Source: Oscillospiraceae bacterium
GTDB lineage: Bacteria > Bacillota > Clostridia > Oscillospirales > Oscillospiraceae
DNA length: 11,211 nucleotides
Direction of reading: 5' to 3'
Assembly (NCBI GenBank): GCA_017458885.1
Contig: JAFSZQ010000084.1
Span: 1 to 11,211 of the forward strand
How positions within the stretch are numbered: position 1 is the first letter of the stretch; every line of letters begins with the position of its first letter. Of this stretch, positions 1 through 5,691 are shown piece after piece. Below the pieces are notes generated by a model. The model did not search any database. It was not told the DNA's origin and worked only from the letters and a program-made list of their open reading frames with translations. A program made the translations under genes and the position numbers.

Positions 1-238
1 GTTCCGCTACGAGGGCGACGGCGAGGGCCTCGACTGCGTGGTCTATTTGATGCTCGTCGACGCCGCGGAGACGGGCGATACGCTGTCCGAGAAGCTGTAC
101 CTCGATGAAGAGGGCGTCAACGAGGCGCTGACGGACGCGGACGTCGAGCTCCTTCGCGTCCTTGTGCCGGACGGCGGCGCGGCGGATGCGGACGACCCCG
201 CATTGCCGGAAGAAGGGAGCCCCTGGAACGATCAATGA
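1..238 (+). CDS. C-terminal end of an acidic hypothetical protein (5' truncated)
   Basis: An open frame enters from the left edge (first full codon at base 2) and stops with TGA at 236-238, leaving 78 residues. The fragment is strongly acidic, rich in Asp and Glu, and has no membrane segment. Its first residues, FRYEGDGEG, weakly recall the end of DUF1292-type small acidic Firmicutes proteins, but the rest does not follow that pattern clearly, so I do not assign a family. The tail after about residue 58 looks low-complexity (Ala, Asp, Pro). It is convergent with nagA and shares a palindromic terminator with it. The start codon lies outside the window, and nothing links the protein to sialic acid metabolism. 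I am confident that it is coding because of the base composition, the stop placed exactly before a terminator, and the open frame to the edge. Confidence 0.7.
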   Translation, partial: FRYEGDGEGLDCVVYLMLVDAAETGDTLSEKLYLDEEGVNEALTDADVELLRVLVPDGGAADADDPALPEEGSPWNDQ

Positions 239-276
239 CAAAAAAGAAGACGCCGATCGGCGTCTTCTTTTTTGTC
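237..276. terminator. Bidirectional intrinsic terminator (perfect 40-bp palindrome)
   Basis: Bases 237-256 are the exact reverse complement of 257-276. The GC-rich core GACGCCGA/TCGGCGTC is flanked by an A-rich left arm and a T-rich right arm (TTCTTTTTT), so either strand gives a hairpin followed by a U-run. It begins inside the stop codon of the upstream + strand gene and lies 20 bases beyond the nagA stop, so it serves both convergent genes. Confidence 0.9.
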
Positions 277-296
277 GCAGCTTTACCGCGCCCCGC

Positions 297-1421
297 TCAT
301 TCCAGCGCCGCTCCCGCGACCTGCCTGCCGTCGATGAAGACGGCGCGTATCGCAAGACCTGCGTCCAACAACACGAAGTCGGCGCATTTGCCGGGGTCGA
401 GCGAACCGAGCTCGCCGTCGCGCCCGATGACCTTTGCGGGCGTCAGCGTCGCGGCGGTGACCGCCGCCTCGAGCGGCACGCCGAACGCCACCGCGCGGCG
501 CAGCGCGTCGTAGAGGTGGATGCAGCTTCCCGCCAGCGTGTCGCTGCCCTTGAGCGTCGCTTTGCCGTCCTTCATCGTGATGGGCTGACCGCCGAGCGTG
601 TAGTCCCCGTCCGGCATCCCCGCGCAGCGGAGCGAGTCGGAGATCAGCACGAGCCGGTCTCCGAACAGCCGGTGCGTCAGGCGCACGACGGCGGGGTGGA
701 CGTGCAGCCCGTCGGCGATCAGCTCCGCCGTCGCGCCCGCGTCGAACGCCGCGGCGACGACGCCCGGGGCGCGGTGGCCGAGGGCGGGCATCGCGTTGAA
801 CAGGTGCGTCGCGTGGCGCGCGCCCGCGTCGAACGCCGCCATCGCCGTGTCGTAGTCGGCGGTGGTGTGCCCGAGCGAGACCGTGCAGTCCTTGCTGATC
901 TCGCGGATGCACGCGAGCGCGTCCGGCTCCTCCGGCGCGACGGTGATGAGCCGCACGGCGCCGCCGCTCGCCTCGTTGAGACGGTGGAACATCGCCGCGT
1001 CGGGCGCGTGGATGTTGTCGGGATTCTGCGCGCCGCGCTTTTCGTAGCTGACGAACGGGCCCTCCAGATTGACGCCCGCGACCTTCGCGCCGTCCGCGGG
1101 GCGGACGAAATCGCGGATGACGCGCATCGCGCGCGTCAGCTCCGGCTCCTTGAGCGTCATCGTCGTGGGGCACCAGCTCGTAACGCCTTTCGCGGCGTAG
1201 TAGCGCGACAGTTTGACCATGCCCTCCGGCTCGCCGTCGCTTGCGTCCGCGCCGACGGCGGCGTGGGTGTGGACGTCGATCAGCCCGGGGATCAGGTAGC
1301 AGCCCCGCGCGTCGGCGCCGCCGTCCACGGCTTCGCCGGCCGCGCCGATCGTCGCGCCGAAATCGACGCCGCCGCGAACGAACGCGCCGCCGAGAAACAC
1401 CTTTGCGTTGGAGATCCTCAT
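297..1421 (-). CDS. nagA: N-acetylglucosamine-6-phosphate deacetylase
   Basis: This cytoplasmic amidohydrolase turns GlcNAc-6-P into GlcN-6-P and acetate, the step that joins amino-sugar and sialic acid breakdown. At 374 residues it has normal family length. Visible marks are the HxH metal motif in GLIDVHTH (His51, His53), the LEGPF motif with metal ligand Glu120, SLGHTTADYD with His185, ATHLFNAM with His206, IADGLHVHP (His240/242), and LISDSLRCAGMPDG, whose Asp262 matches the catalytic Asp273 of E. coli NagA. The C-terminal LDPGKCADFVLLD stretch is the usual composite beta-domain return. The ATG has a GAGGG site on the minus strand that overlaps the stop of the upstream kinase, leaving only a 10-base gap, so the two genes are co-transcribed and probably translationally coupled. 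No nagB lies in the window, so the deaminase must be encoded elsewhere. Confidence 0.95.
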   Translation of the reverse strand: MRISNAKVFLGGAFVRGGVDFGATIGAAGEAVDGGADARGCYLIPGLIDVHTHAAVGADASDGEPEGMVKLSRYYAAKGVTSWCPTTMTLKEPELTRAMRVIRDFVRPADGAKVAGVNLEGPFVSYEKRGAQNPDNIHAPDAAMFHRLNEASGGAVRLITVAPEEPDALACIREISKDCTVSLGHTTADYDTAMAAFDAGARHATHLFNAMPALGHRAPGVVAAAFDAGATAELIADGLHVHPAVVRLTHRLFGDRLVLISDSLRCAGMPDGDYTLGGQPITMKDGKATLKGSDTLAGSCIHLYDALRRAVAFGVPLEAAVTAATLTPAKVIGRDGELGSLDPGKCADFVLLDAGLAIRAVFIDGRQVAGAALE

Positions 1422-1431
1422 CGCCGCGCCC

Positions 1432-2811
1432 TCACTTGAGCGTCGGCAGGCTCGCCGCCGCCGCCGACTGCCCCACGCGGCGGAACTTCTCGTCCGGCAG
1501 CGCGGGCAGGAACTTGTCCGCGACGGCGGGGTACTCGTCGCGCAGCACGCGCCGCGCCTCCGCGAGGATGCGGTCGCCGCCCTTGCCGCTCATGACGCGC
1601 CCCAGCAGCAGGACGTGGCGCATACCGTACAGCCCGTAGTAGTACGCGAGCGTGTGTCCGAGATACGTCCCGATGCTGTCGTAGACCTGCGCGGCGGCGA
1701 GGCTGTCCGCCTCCATGAGCCGCTGCACCGCCTTGAGCTTCTCGGCGGGGGAGAGGCTCTCGCGGAGCTCGATGCCCGCGCGGGGCGCGAGCTTGATGAC
1801 GCCGTCCTGCGAGAAGTACTTGACGCCGCAGCCAATATCGCCGCTCCACTCGTCGCGCATCGCGCCGCGCGCGGCGTCCACGGGCACGAACGCCAGCTCG
1901 TTGAGCCAGCCCGTGATGCGGCCCTCGGCGTCGACGTAGCCGACCGCCTCGCTCGTGCCCATGGCGATGCCGAGCACGTTCCCCTCGCCGAGGCTCATCA
2001 TGCCCGCGAGCGCCGACACGTCGCCGTCGTTCACGACGGCGTAGGGCACGTCGCCGAACGTGTCCGTGATGGCGCGGATGTAGATGTCCTTGACCTTCGC
2101 GTCGAACAGCTCCTTCGGCACTTGATGGAACAGCGACGCGACCATCGTGCGGTTGTTGATATAGATGCCCGCCGACGAGACGCCCACCGCGTCCACGCGG
2201 GGCAGGTGCGCCGCCGCGCTCTTGAGCGCCGCCACGATGCCGTCGTAGTGGTAATCGGGGTCGGCGTTGGTCTTGGGGAACCAGACGACCTCCTCGCTGT
2301 AGACGCTCTCGCCGTCGATGACGGCGCTGACCTTGCGGTCGCTGCCGCCCGCGTCGAAGCCGATGCGGCAGCCGTCGAGGCTCCCGCCGACGCGCTGCGG
2401 CGCGTCCTTCGCCTCGGGCAGCTCGTCGCTCCAGAGCACCTCGAAGGGGCGCTCGTAGACGCCCGCCATGAAGCGGGCGTCGAACGCCCGCGCGCCGTCG
2501 TCCGCGTAGGCGGCCTTGAGCCATTCATAGGCGTCGCGGTCGCCCGAGACGATGACGCGGAAGCCGCCCTTCGTCCACAGCAGCGTCTTGACGAGCCGCT
2601 CGACGTAGTAGCGGTCGGCGTCGCGCATATCCGCCGTGCCGTGGAGGAACGTGCGCACGGACGCCATCTGCCCGTCCGCGCGCTCCACGGCGACGCCGAC
2701 GGGCTTTTCCGCCGTTTTGAGGAACGCGGCGTTGAACGCCCCGATGGGGACGAACGCCGGATCGAGCACGGGACTGTTTCTGACCGGAACGTCGATGCCG
2801 TAGACCGTCAT
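1432..2811 (-). CDS. Long ROK-like (ASKHA) sugar kinase, candidate GlcNAc/ManNAc kinase
   Basis: The 459-residue protein has an ASKHA kinase core: a phosphate-1 loop FDAGGSDRK (152-160), VNDGDVSALAG with probable catalytic Asp262 (the NDxxxxA motif of ROK kinases), a phosphate-2 loop GIAMGTSEAVGYV (281-293) and an adenosine-type motif LLLGRVMSGKGGD (401-413). Two things are unusual. About 145 residues precede the phosphate-1 loop, where ROK sugar kinases start almost at once. The ROK zinc motif CxCGxxGC is absent; at a similar place the protein reads EWSGDIGCGVKYFSQ. The start at 2811 is chosen for AAGGAGGG seven bases upstream; a longer frame reaches 2967 but would cross the promoter. Placement before nagA and opposite the AGE epimerase suggests it makes GlcNAc-6-P (or ManNAc-6-P). 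The substrate is inferred. I recall similar long, uncharacterised ROK proteins in Clostridia but could not check this; a sugar-sensing role is the alternative. Confidence 0.82.
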   Translation of the reverse strand: MTVYGIDVPVRNSPVLDPAFVPIGAFNAAFLKTAEKPVGVAVERADGQMASVRTFLHGTADMRDADRYYVERLVKTLLWTKGGFRVIVSGDRDAYEWLKAAYADDGARAFDARFMAGVYERPFEVLWSDELPEAKDAPQRVGGSLDGCRIGFDAGGSDRKVSAVIDGESVYSEEVVWFPKTNADPDYHYDGIVAALKSAAAHLPRVDAVGVSSAGIYINNRTMVASLFHQVPKELFDAKVKDIYIRAITDTFGDVPYAVVNDGDVSALAGMMSLGEGNVLGIAMGTSEAVGYVDAEGRITGWLNELAFVPVDAARGAMRDEWSGDIGCGVKYFSQDGVIKLAPRAGIELRESLSPAEKLKAVQRLMEADSLAAAQVYDSIGTYLGHTLAYYYGLYGMRHVLLLGRVMSGKGGDRILAEARRVLRDEYPAVADKFLPALPDEKFRRVGQSAAAASLPTLK

Positions 2812-2818
2812 GGGAAAG

Positions 2819-2874
2819 CCCTCCTTCGTATGATCGTTCCCCTCTATGATACGAAAAAACGTCCTGTCTGACAA
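2819..2874 (-). promoter_or_regulatory. Sigma-A promoter and RBS of the kinase-nagA operon
   Basis: On the minus strand, TTGTCA (2869-2874) and TATCAT (2846-2851) are separated by exactly 17 bases. This predicts a start near 2839 and a short leader with the ribosome site AAGGAGGG at 2819-2826, seven bases from the ATG. The promoter faces the epimerase promoter; the two -35 boxes are only five bases apart. Confidence 0.75.
2825..2855. promoter_or_regulatory. Candidate operator: inverted repeat around the kinase transcription start
   Basis: TTCGTAT (2825-2831) and ATACGAA (2849-2855) form 7-base inverted arms with 17 bases between them. One arm overlaps the minus-strand -10 box and the other abuts the ribosome site. 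The upstream arm lies outside the predicted transcript, so a DNA-binding site is more likely than an RNA hairpin. No regulator is encoded nearby, and short arms like these can arise by chance. Confidence 0.3.
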
Positions 2875-2879
2875 GGGGC

Positions 2880-2934
2880 TTGCGAAAATATTTCTCCGAT
2901 GGTAGAATGACCGCAGCGACGAATGAAAGGGTGG
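2880..2934 (+). promoter_or_regulatory. Sigma-A promoter and RBS of the AGE epimerase operon
   Basis: TTGCGA (2880-2885) and TAGAAT (2903-2908) have a 17-base spacer containing an A/T-rich stretch, giving a start near 2915. The ribosome site AAAGGGTGG (2926-2934) lies seven bases before the ATG at 2942. Divergence from the kinase promoter within about 60 bases suggests joint control. Confidence 0.72.
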
Positions 2935-2941
2935 TCTTGGC

Positions 2942-4147
2942 ATGGACAGACAGCGGTTTCGCGACAACCACCAATGGGTGAAGGAGCAGCTCGGGATCAG
3001 CGCCGACTTCTGGCTGAAGCACGGGCTCGACCGCGAGCACGGCGGCGTTTACACCTGCCTCGACCGTCGGGGCGACGTGTTCTCCACCGACAAGAGCGTG
3101 TGGATGCAGGGGCGCTGCGGCTGGATCTACGCCTACCTCTGCACCAACTACGGCAAGCGCCGCGAGTGGCTGGAAGCCAGCCGGAGCTGCCTCGACTTCC
3201 TCGAGGAGCACTGCGTCAACCGCGGCGCGGGCGGGCGGCTCTACTTCACCGTCACCGGCGACGGCAGGCCCCTGCGCCAGCGGCGCTACTGCTTCTCCGA
3301 GGACTTCTACGCGATGGCGAACGCCGAATACTACGCCAACACCGGCGACGCCGCGCGGCTCGAGCGCGCGCGCCGCGCCTACGAGCTGACGTACCGGCTG
3401 CGCCACGGGCTGATGGAGGATCCCACGGGGCTCGGCCCCAAGACCATCCCCGAGACCCGCGCGGGACGCGCCTTCGGCGATCCGATGATCTACCTCAACG
3501 TCACCGCCGTCCTGCGCCGCTGCGACGGCGAGCGCAGAGAGCTGTACGACGCGCGGGCGAGGGAGTGCGTGGACGAGATCGTCAAGTACCACTACAAGCC
3601 CGACCTCAAGTGCGTGCTCGAGACCGTGGGCGTCCACGGCGAGCTCCAGACTGACACGACGGCGGGGCGCGTGGTGAACCCCGGGCACGACATCGAGGGG
3701 AGCTGGTTCCTCGCGGAGCAGGCGAACCTCACCGGCGACAGGGAGCTGCACGCCATCGCGCAGAACATCTTCCGCAACGCCATCACGGCGGGCTGGGACG
3801 AGACCTACGGCGGGCTGCTGTATTTCATCGACTGCATGGGCAAGCCGCCCGAGGCGTACGAGCACGACATGAAGCTCTGGTGGCCGCACAACGAGATATT
3901 GATCGCGGCGATGACCTTCTACCGCGACACGGGGGACGAGTACTATCTCGACTGGTTCGAGAGGACGCTCGACTACTGCAAGCGGCACTTCGCCGACGCG
4001 GAGTACGGCGAGTGGTACGGCTACCTGCGCCGCGACGGGCTGCCCACCGAGCCGCCCTGCAAGGGCAGCACGTTCAAGGGCCCGTTCCATGTGCCCCGCA
4101 GCCTGATCCTTGTCGATAAGCTCATGGATGAAGTTGAGAAAAAGTAA
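2942..4147 (+). CDS. N-acylglucosamine 2-epimerase (AGE family)
   Basis: This enzyme interconverts ManNAc and GlcNAc, and here would convert lyase-derived ManNAc to GlcNAc in the cytoplasm. The 401-residue length fits the (alpha/alpha)6-barrel AGE/renin-binding-protein family. Conserved features include HGLDREHGGVYTCLD near the N-terminus, MQGR with Arg58, PGHDIEGSW with His249 and Glu252, WWPHNEIL with Glu318, and GPFHVPRSL with His383. Arg58, His249, Glu318 and His383 correspond closely to the Arg57, His239, Glu308 and His372 reported for the Anabaena enzyme (from memory). The ATG at 2942 follows AAAGGGTGG by seven bases. It is divergent from the kinase and overlaps the next gene by one base. 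With no NanE in the window, this enzyme defines the route as epimerisation before phosphorylation. Related AGE members act on cellobiose or mannose, but the sialic acid context favours ManNAc/GlcNAc. Confidence 0.92.
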   Translation: MDRQRFRDNHQWVKEQLGISADFWLKHGLDREHGGVYTCLDRRGDVFSTDKSVWMQGRCGWIYAYLCTNYGKRREWLEASRSCLDFLEEHCVNRGAGGRLYFTVTGDGRPLRQRRYCFSEDFYAMANAEYYANTGDAARLERARRAYELTYRLRHGLMEDPTGLGPKTIPETRAGRAFGDPMIYLNVTAVLRRCDGERRELYDARARECVDEIVKYHYKPDLKCVLETVGVHGELQTDTTAGRVVNPGHDIEGSWFLAEQANLTGDRELHAIAQNIFRNAITAGWDETYGGLLYFIDCMGKPPEAYEHDMKLWWPHNEILIAAMTFYRDTGDEYYLDWFERTLDYCKRHFADAEYGEWYGYLRRDGLPTEPPCKGSTFKGPFHVPRSLILVDKLMDEVEKK

Positions 4148-4797
4148 TGCATCAGGTCTTTGACCCCGACAATGCGTGGTGGCGGTTCGTCAGCCGCTGC
4201 GTGGACGCGGTGGGCTTGAGCCTTCTCTGGGCGCTTTTGTGCCTGCCCGTCGTGACCGCCGGTGCCGCGAGCGCCGCGCTGTACTACACCGTCGTCAAAT
4301 GCTTCCGGCAGGGCGAGCGGGGGACGTTCGGCGTCTTCTTCCGCGCGCTGCGCGGCGATCTCGGGCAGGGCGCGGCGGCGACGCTGCTCTGCCTGCCCGC
4401 TGCGGCGGCGCTCGCGTTCGGCTACGCGGTCATGCGCGCCAACTGGGGAAGCGACCTCGGCGCGGTGCTGTTCGTCGCCTACGACGTCGCGCTCGTCGTT
4501 CCGGCGGGGGTCGTCTGCTGGCTGTTCCCCCTGCTGGGGCGGTTCACGCTCCGCCTGCGCGACGCATTCCGCACCGCCGCGGCGCTCGCGCTGCGGCACC
4601 TGCCGAGCACGGTGGTCGTCGTGCTGCTGACGCTGGAGCTGGGGCTGTTCACCCTTGCCCACTGGTGGGCGGCGTGCTTCGCGCCCGCGCTGTGCGCGCT
4701 GCTGACGAGCCTGTTCTTCGAGCGCGTGTTCCCGCGGTATTTGAGCGGGGAGGACGCGGAAAAGCTGGAGGAGACCAGCGAAACGCCGATGGAATAA
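4147..4797 (+). CDS. DUF624 (YesL-like) integral membrane protein
   Basis: The 216-residue protein opens with FDPDNAWWRFVSRCVDAVGLSLLWALLC in split form (residues 5-32), the hallmark of DUF624/YesL proteins, followed by the LPVVTAGAASAALYY segment. About five hydrophobic stretches are visible, near residues 21-48, 74-96, 104-130, 152-172 and 175-192, with Arg-rich loops between them and an acidic C-terminal tail. The molecular function of the family is unknown; its members recur in carbohydrate ABC transporter and glycoside degradation operons of Firmicutes. The ATG overlaps the TAA of the epimerase gene (TAATG) and has no strong ribosome site, so it is probably translated by coupling. A role in helping sialic acid transport or sensing is only inferred from location. 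The gene ends directly before a hairpin shared with the convergent esterase. Confidence 0.87.
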   Translation: MHQVFDPDNAWWRFVSRCVDAVGLSLLWALLCLPVVTAGAASAALYYTVVKCFRQGERGTFGVFFRALRGDLGQGAAATLLCLPAAAALAFGYAVMRANWGSDLGAVLFVAYDVALVVPAGVVCWLFPLLGRFTLRLRDAFRTAAALALRHLPSTVVVVLLTLELGLFTLAHWWAACFAPALCALLTSLFFERVFPRYLSGEDAEKLEETSETPME

Positions 4798-4798
4798 A

Positions 4799-4833
4799 AA
4801 CAGGAACGCCGTCCGTCGGACGGCGTTCCTGTT
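4799..4833. terminator. Inverted-repeat terminator between DUF624 and esterase genes
   Basis: AACAGGAACGCCGTCCG (4799-4815) is exactly mirrored at 4817-4833 around a single central T. On the minus strand the stem is followed by TTTTTATT, a good U-run, so termination is strongest for the esterase transcript, whose stop codon overlaps the stem. On the plus strand the tail after the stem (ATACC) is poor, so some read-through into antisense of the esterase is possible. Confidence 0.82.
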
Positions 4834-5470
4834 ATACCAATGCCGGCACCAGCTTCGCAAGCTCCGCGGCGAGCCGCGCGTGCCCCTTCCGCGTCAGATG
4901 CGTGAAGTCCACGCCGTTCATCTCGCAGTCCTTCGCGTCGAAATAGGCGCAGCCGCTGCGTTCCGCGACCGCCTTCAGGTACGGCGGCAGCGCGGCGGAT
5001 CTCTCCACGCAGCCCGCGCCCATGACCTCGTCGTGAAAGCCCGCGCCGAGCGGCGGCGGGCAGACGACGAGGATGTTCGGCGCCTTGCCGCCCCAGCAAT
5101 CGACGGACTTGCACTTGAGGAGCAGCCGCTCCATGCCGACGGCGATGGCGGGCGCGTTCGCGGCGAAACGTTCCTTCGTGTCGTTCGTGCCGAGCATGAC
5201 GATGAGCAGGTCGACCGGCTCATGGGACATCAGGATCGGATACGCGACGCTCACCGCGTCCATGGACTCGTGCAGCGGGTCGGGGAACACCGTCGTGCGC
5301 CCGCCGAGCCCCTCCTCCAGCACCAGAAAGTCCTCGCCGAGCGCCCGCTGCAGCAGGCAGGGCCAGCGTTCGTCCTCGTTGAAGCGGGCCCCGCCGTCGG
5401 CGCAGTCGGCGGGGTCGGCGCAGTAGCCGTGCGTGTTGGAATCGCCGAAGCAAACGATGTGTTTTTTCAT
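4832..5470 (-). CDS. SGNH/GDSL-type esterase, candidate sialate O-acetylesterase
   Basis: This 212-residue SGNH hydrolase has all four family blocks: FGDSNTHGY with nucleophile Ser11 (block I), EGLGGRTTV (block II Gly), IVMLGTNDTKERF (block III Asn), and GVDFTHLTRKGH, giving the DxxH catalytic pair (block V). The RWP-LLQ-EEGL-RTT-MLGTNDTK pattern resembles the arylesterase/acyltransferase group typified by Mycobacterium smegmatis MsAcT. There is no signal peptide, so it is cytoplasmic. The start at 5470 follows GAGGAAGG on the minus strand; frame-extended starts at 5503 and 5617 lack a ribosome site and would cross the promoter. Placed between the epimerase operon and the importer-lyase operon, it may remove O-acetyl groups from imported sialic acids before lyase cleavage. 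That substrate is inferred; a general carbohydrate acetylesterase is the alternative. Confidence 0.88.
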   Translation of the reverse strand: MKKHIVCFGDSNTHGYCADPADCADGGARFNEDERWPCLLQRALGEDFLVLEEGLGGRTTVFPDPLHESMDAVSVAYPILMSHEPVDLLIVMLGTNDTKERFAANAPAIAVGMERLLLKCKSVDCWGGKAPNILVVCPPPLGAGFHDEVMGAGCVERSAALPPYLKAVAERSGCAYFDAKDCEMNGVDFTHLTRKGHARLAAELAKLVPALV

Positions 5471-5501
5471 AGGCGGCCTTCCTCTGTTTATGGGTAGCTC
5501 C

Positions 5502-5530
5502 ATATTAGACGGCGCCCGCCGCCGTGTCAA
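5502..5530 (-). promoter_or_regulatory. Sigma-A promoter of the esterase gene
   Basis: On the minus strand, a consensus TTGACA (5525-5530) is followed after 17 bases by TAATAT (5502-5507). The spacer is unusually GC-rich. The predicted start near 5495 gives a leader of about 25 bases carrying GAGGAAGG before the ATG at 5470. Confidence 0.75.
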
Positions 5531-5610
5531 GGCGCGGCGCGTATCTTTCGGCATTGTTCCGAATTTTTCCACGCTTTTCTCGGCGGTATGACCAAAAACA
5601 GAAAGCGGTC

Positions 5611-5639
5611 TTGACACGTTGTTTGTGATTTTGTATAAT
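5611..5639 (+). promoter_or_regulatory. Consensus sigma-A promoter of the importer-lyase operon
   Basis: TTGACA (5611-5616), a 17-base spacer and TATAAT (5634-5639) match the housekeeping promoter consensus at every position. Such a strong promoter on a catabolic operon would normally need repression. The surrounding 5550-5690 stretch is clearly more A/T-rich than the flanking genes. A TGTG motif sits inside the spacer. Confidence 0.88.
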
Positions 5640-5647
5640 CTATCTAC

Positions 5648-5666
5648 TTGGAGGCTGTACTTCCAA
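5648..5666 (+). promoter_or_regulatory. Short inverted repeat just after the transcription start
   Basis: TTGGAGG and CTTCCAA pair around a five-base centre (one G-T pair). The repeat begins only a few bases after the predicted start of the importer operon, the usual place for a repressor operator. It also contains a GGAGG that could act as a decoy ribosome site; the true AAGGAGG (5678-5684) lies downstream. Seen only once, so it remains a candidate. Confidence 0.3.
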
Positions 5667-5691
5667 TACCAATTTTTAAGGAGGCTACGAT

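Noticed and set aside
2865-2873. Small palindrome TGTC-T-GACA between the divergent promoters as an operator
   Set aside because: Only four-base arms, it overlaps the minus -35 box, whose TGACA alone explains half of it, and it does not recur at the other promoters.
2809-2967. An N-terminally extended kinase start at 2967
   Set aside because: It would translate through the divergent promoter region and lacks a ribosome site, whereas the ATG at 2811 has AAGGAGGG seven bases upstream.
1408-4090. Long open frames opposite nagA-kinase (162-1439 and 1408-2871, plus) and opposite the epimerase (2525-4090, minus)
   Set aside because: They overlap well-supported enzymes entirely, have skewed Arg/Ala/Val/His composition, lack ribosome sites, and the 2525-4090 frame crosses both divergent promoters.
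5468-5617. Upstream starts for the esterase at 5617 or 5503
   Set aside because: The added residues have no SGNH similarity, no ribosome site precedes them, and a consensus minus-strand promoter lies at 5502-5530.
5640-5691. A riboswitch or structured leader before the binding-protein gene
   Set aside because: Only about 45 bases lie between the predicted start and the ATG, too short for known sugar-sensing riboswitches; only a short inverted repeat is present.
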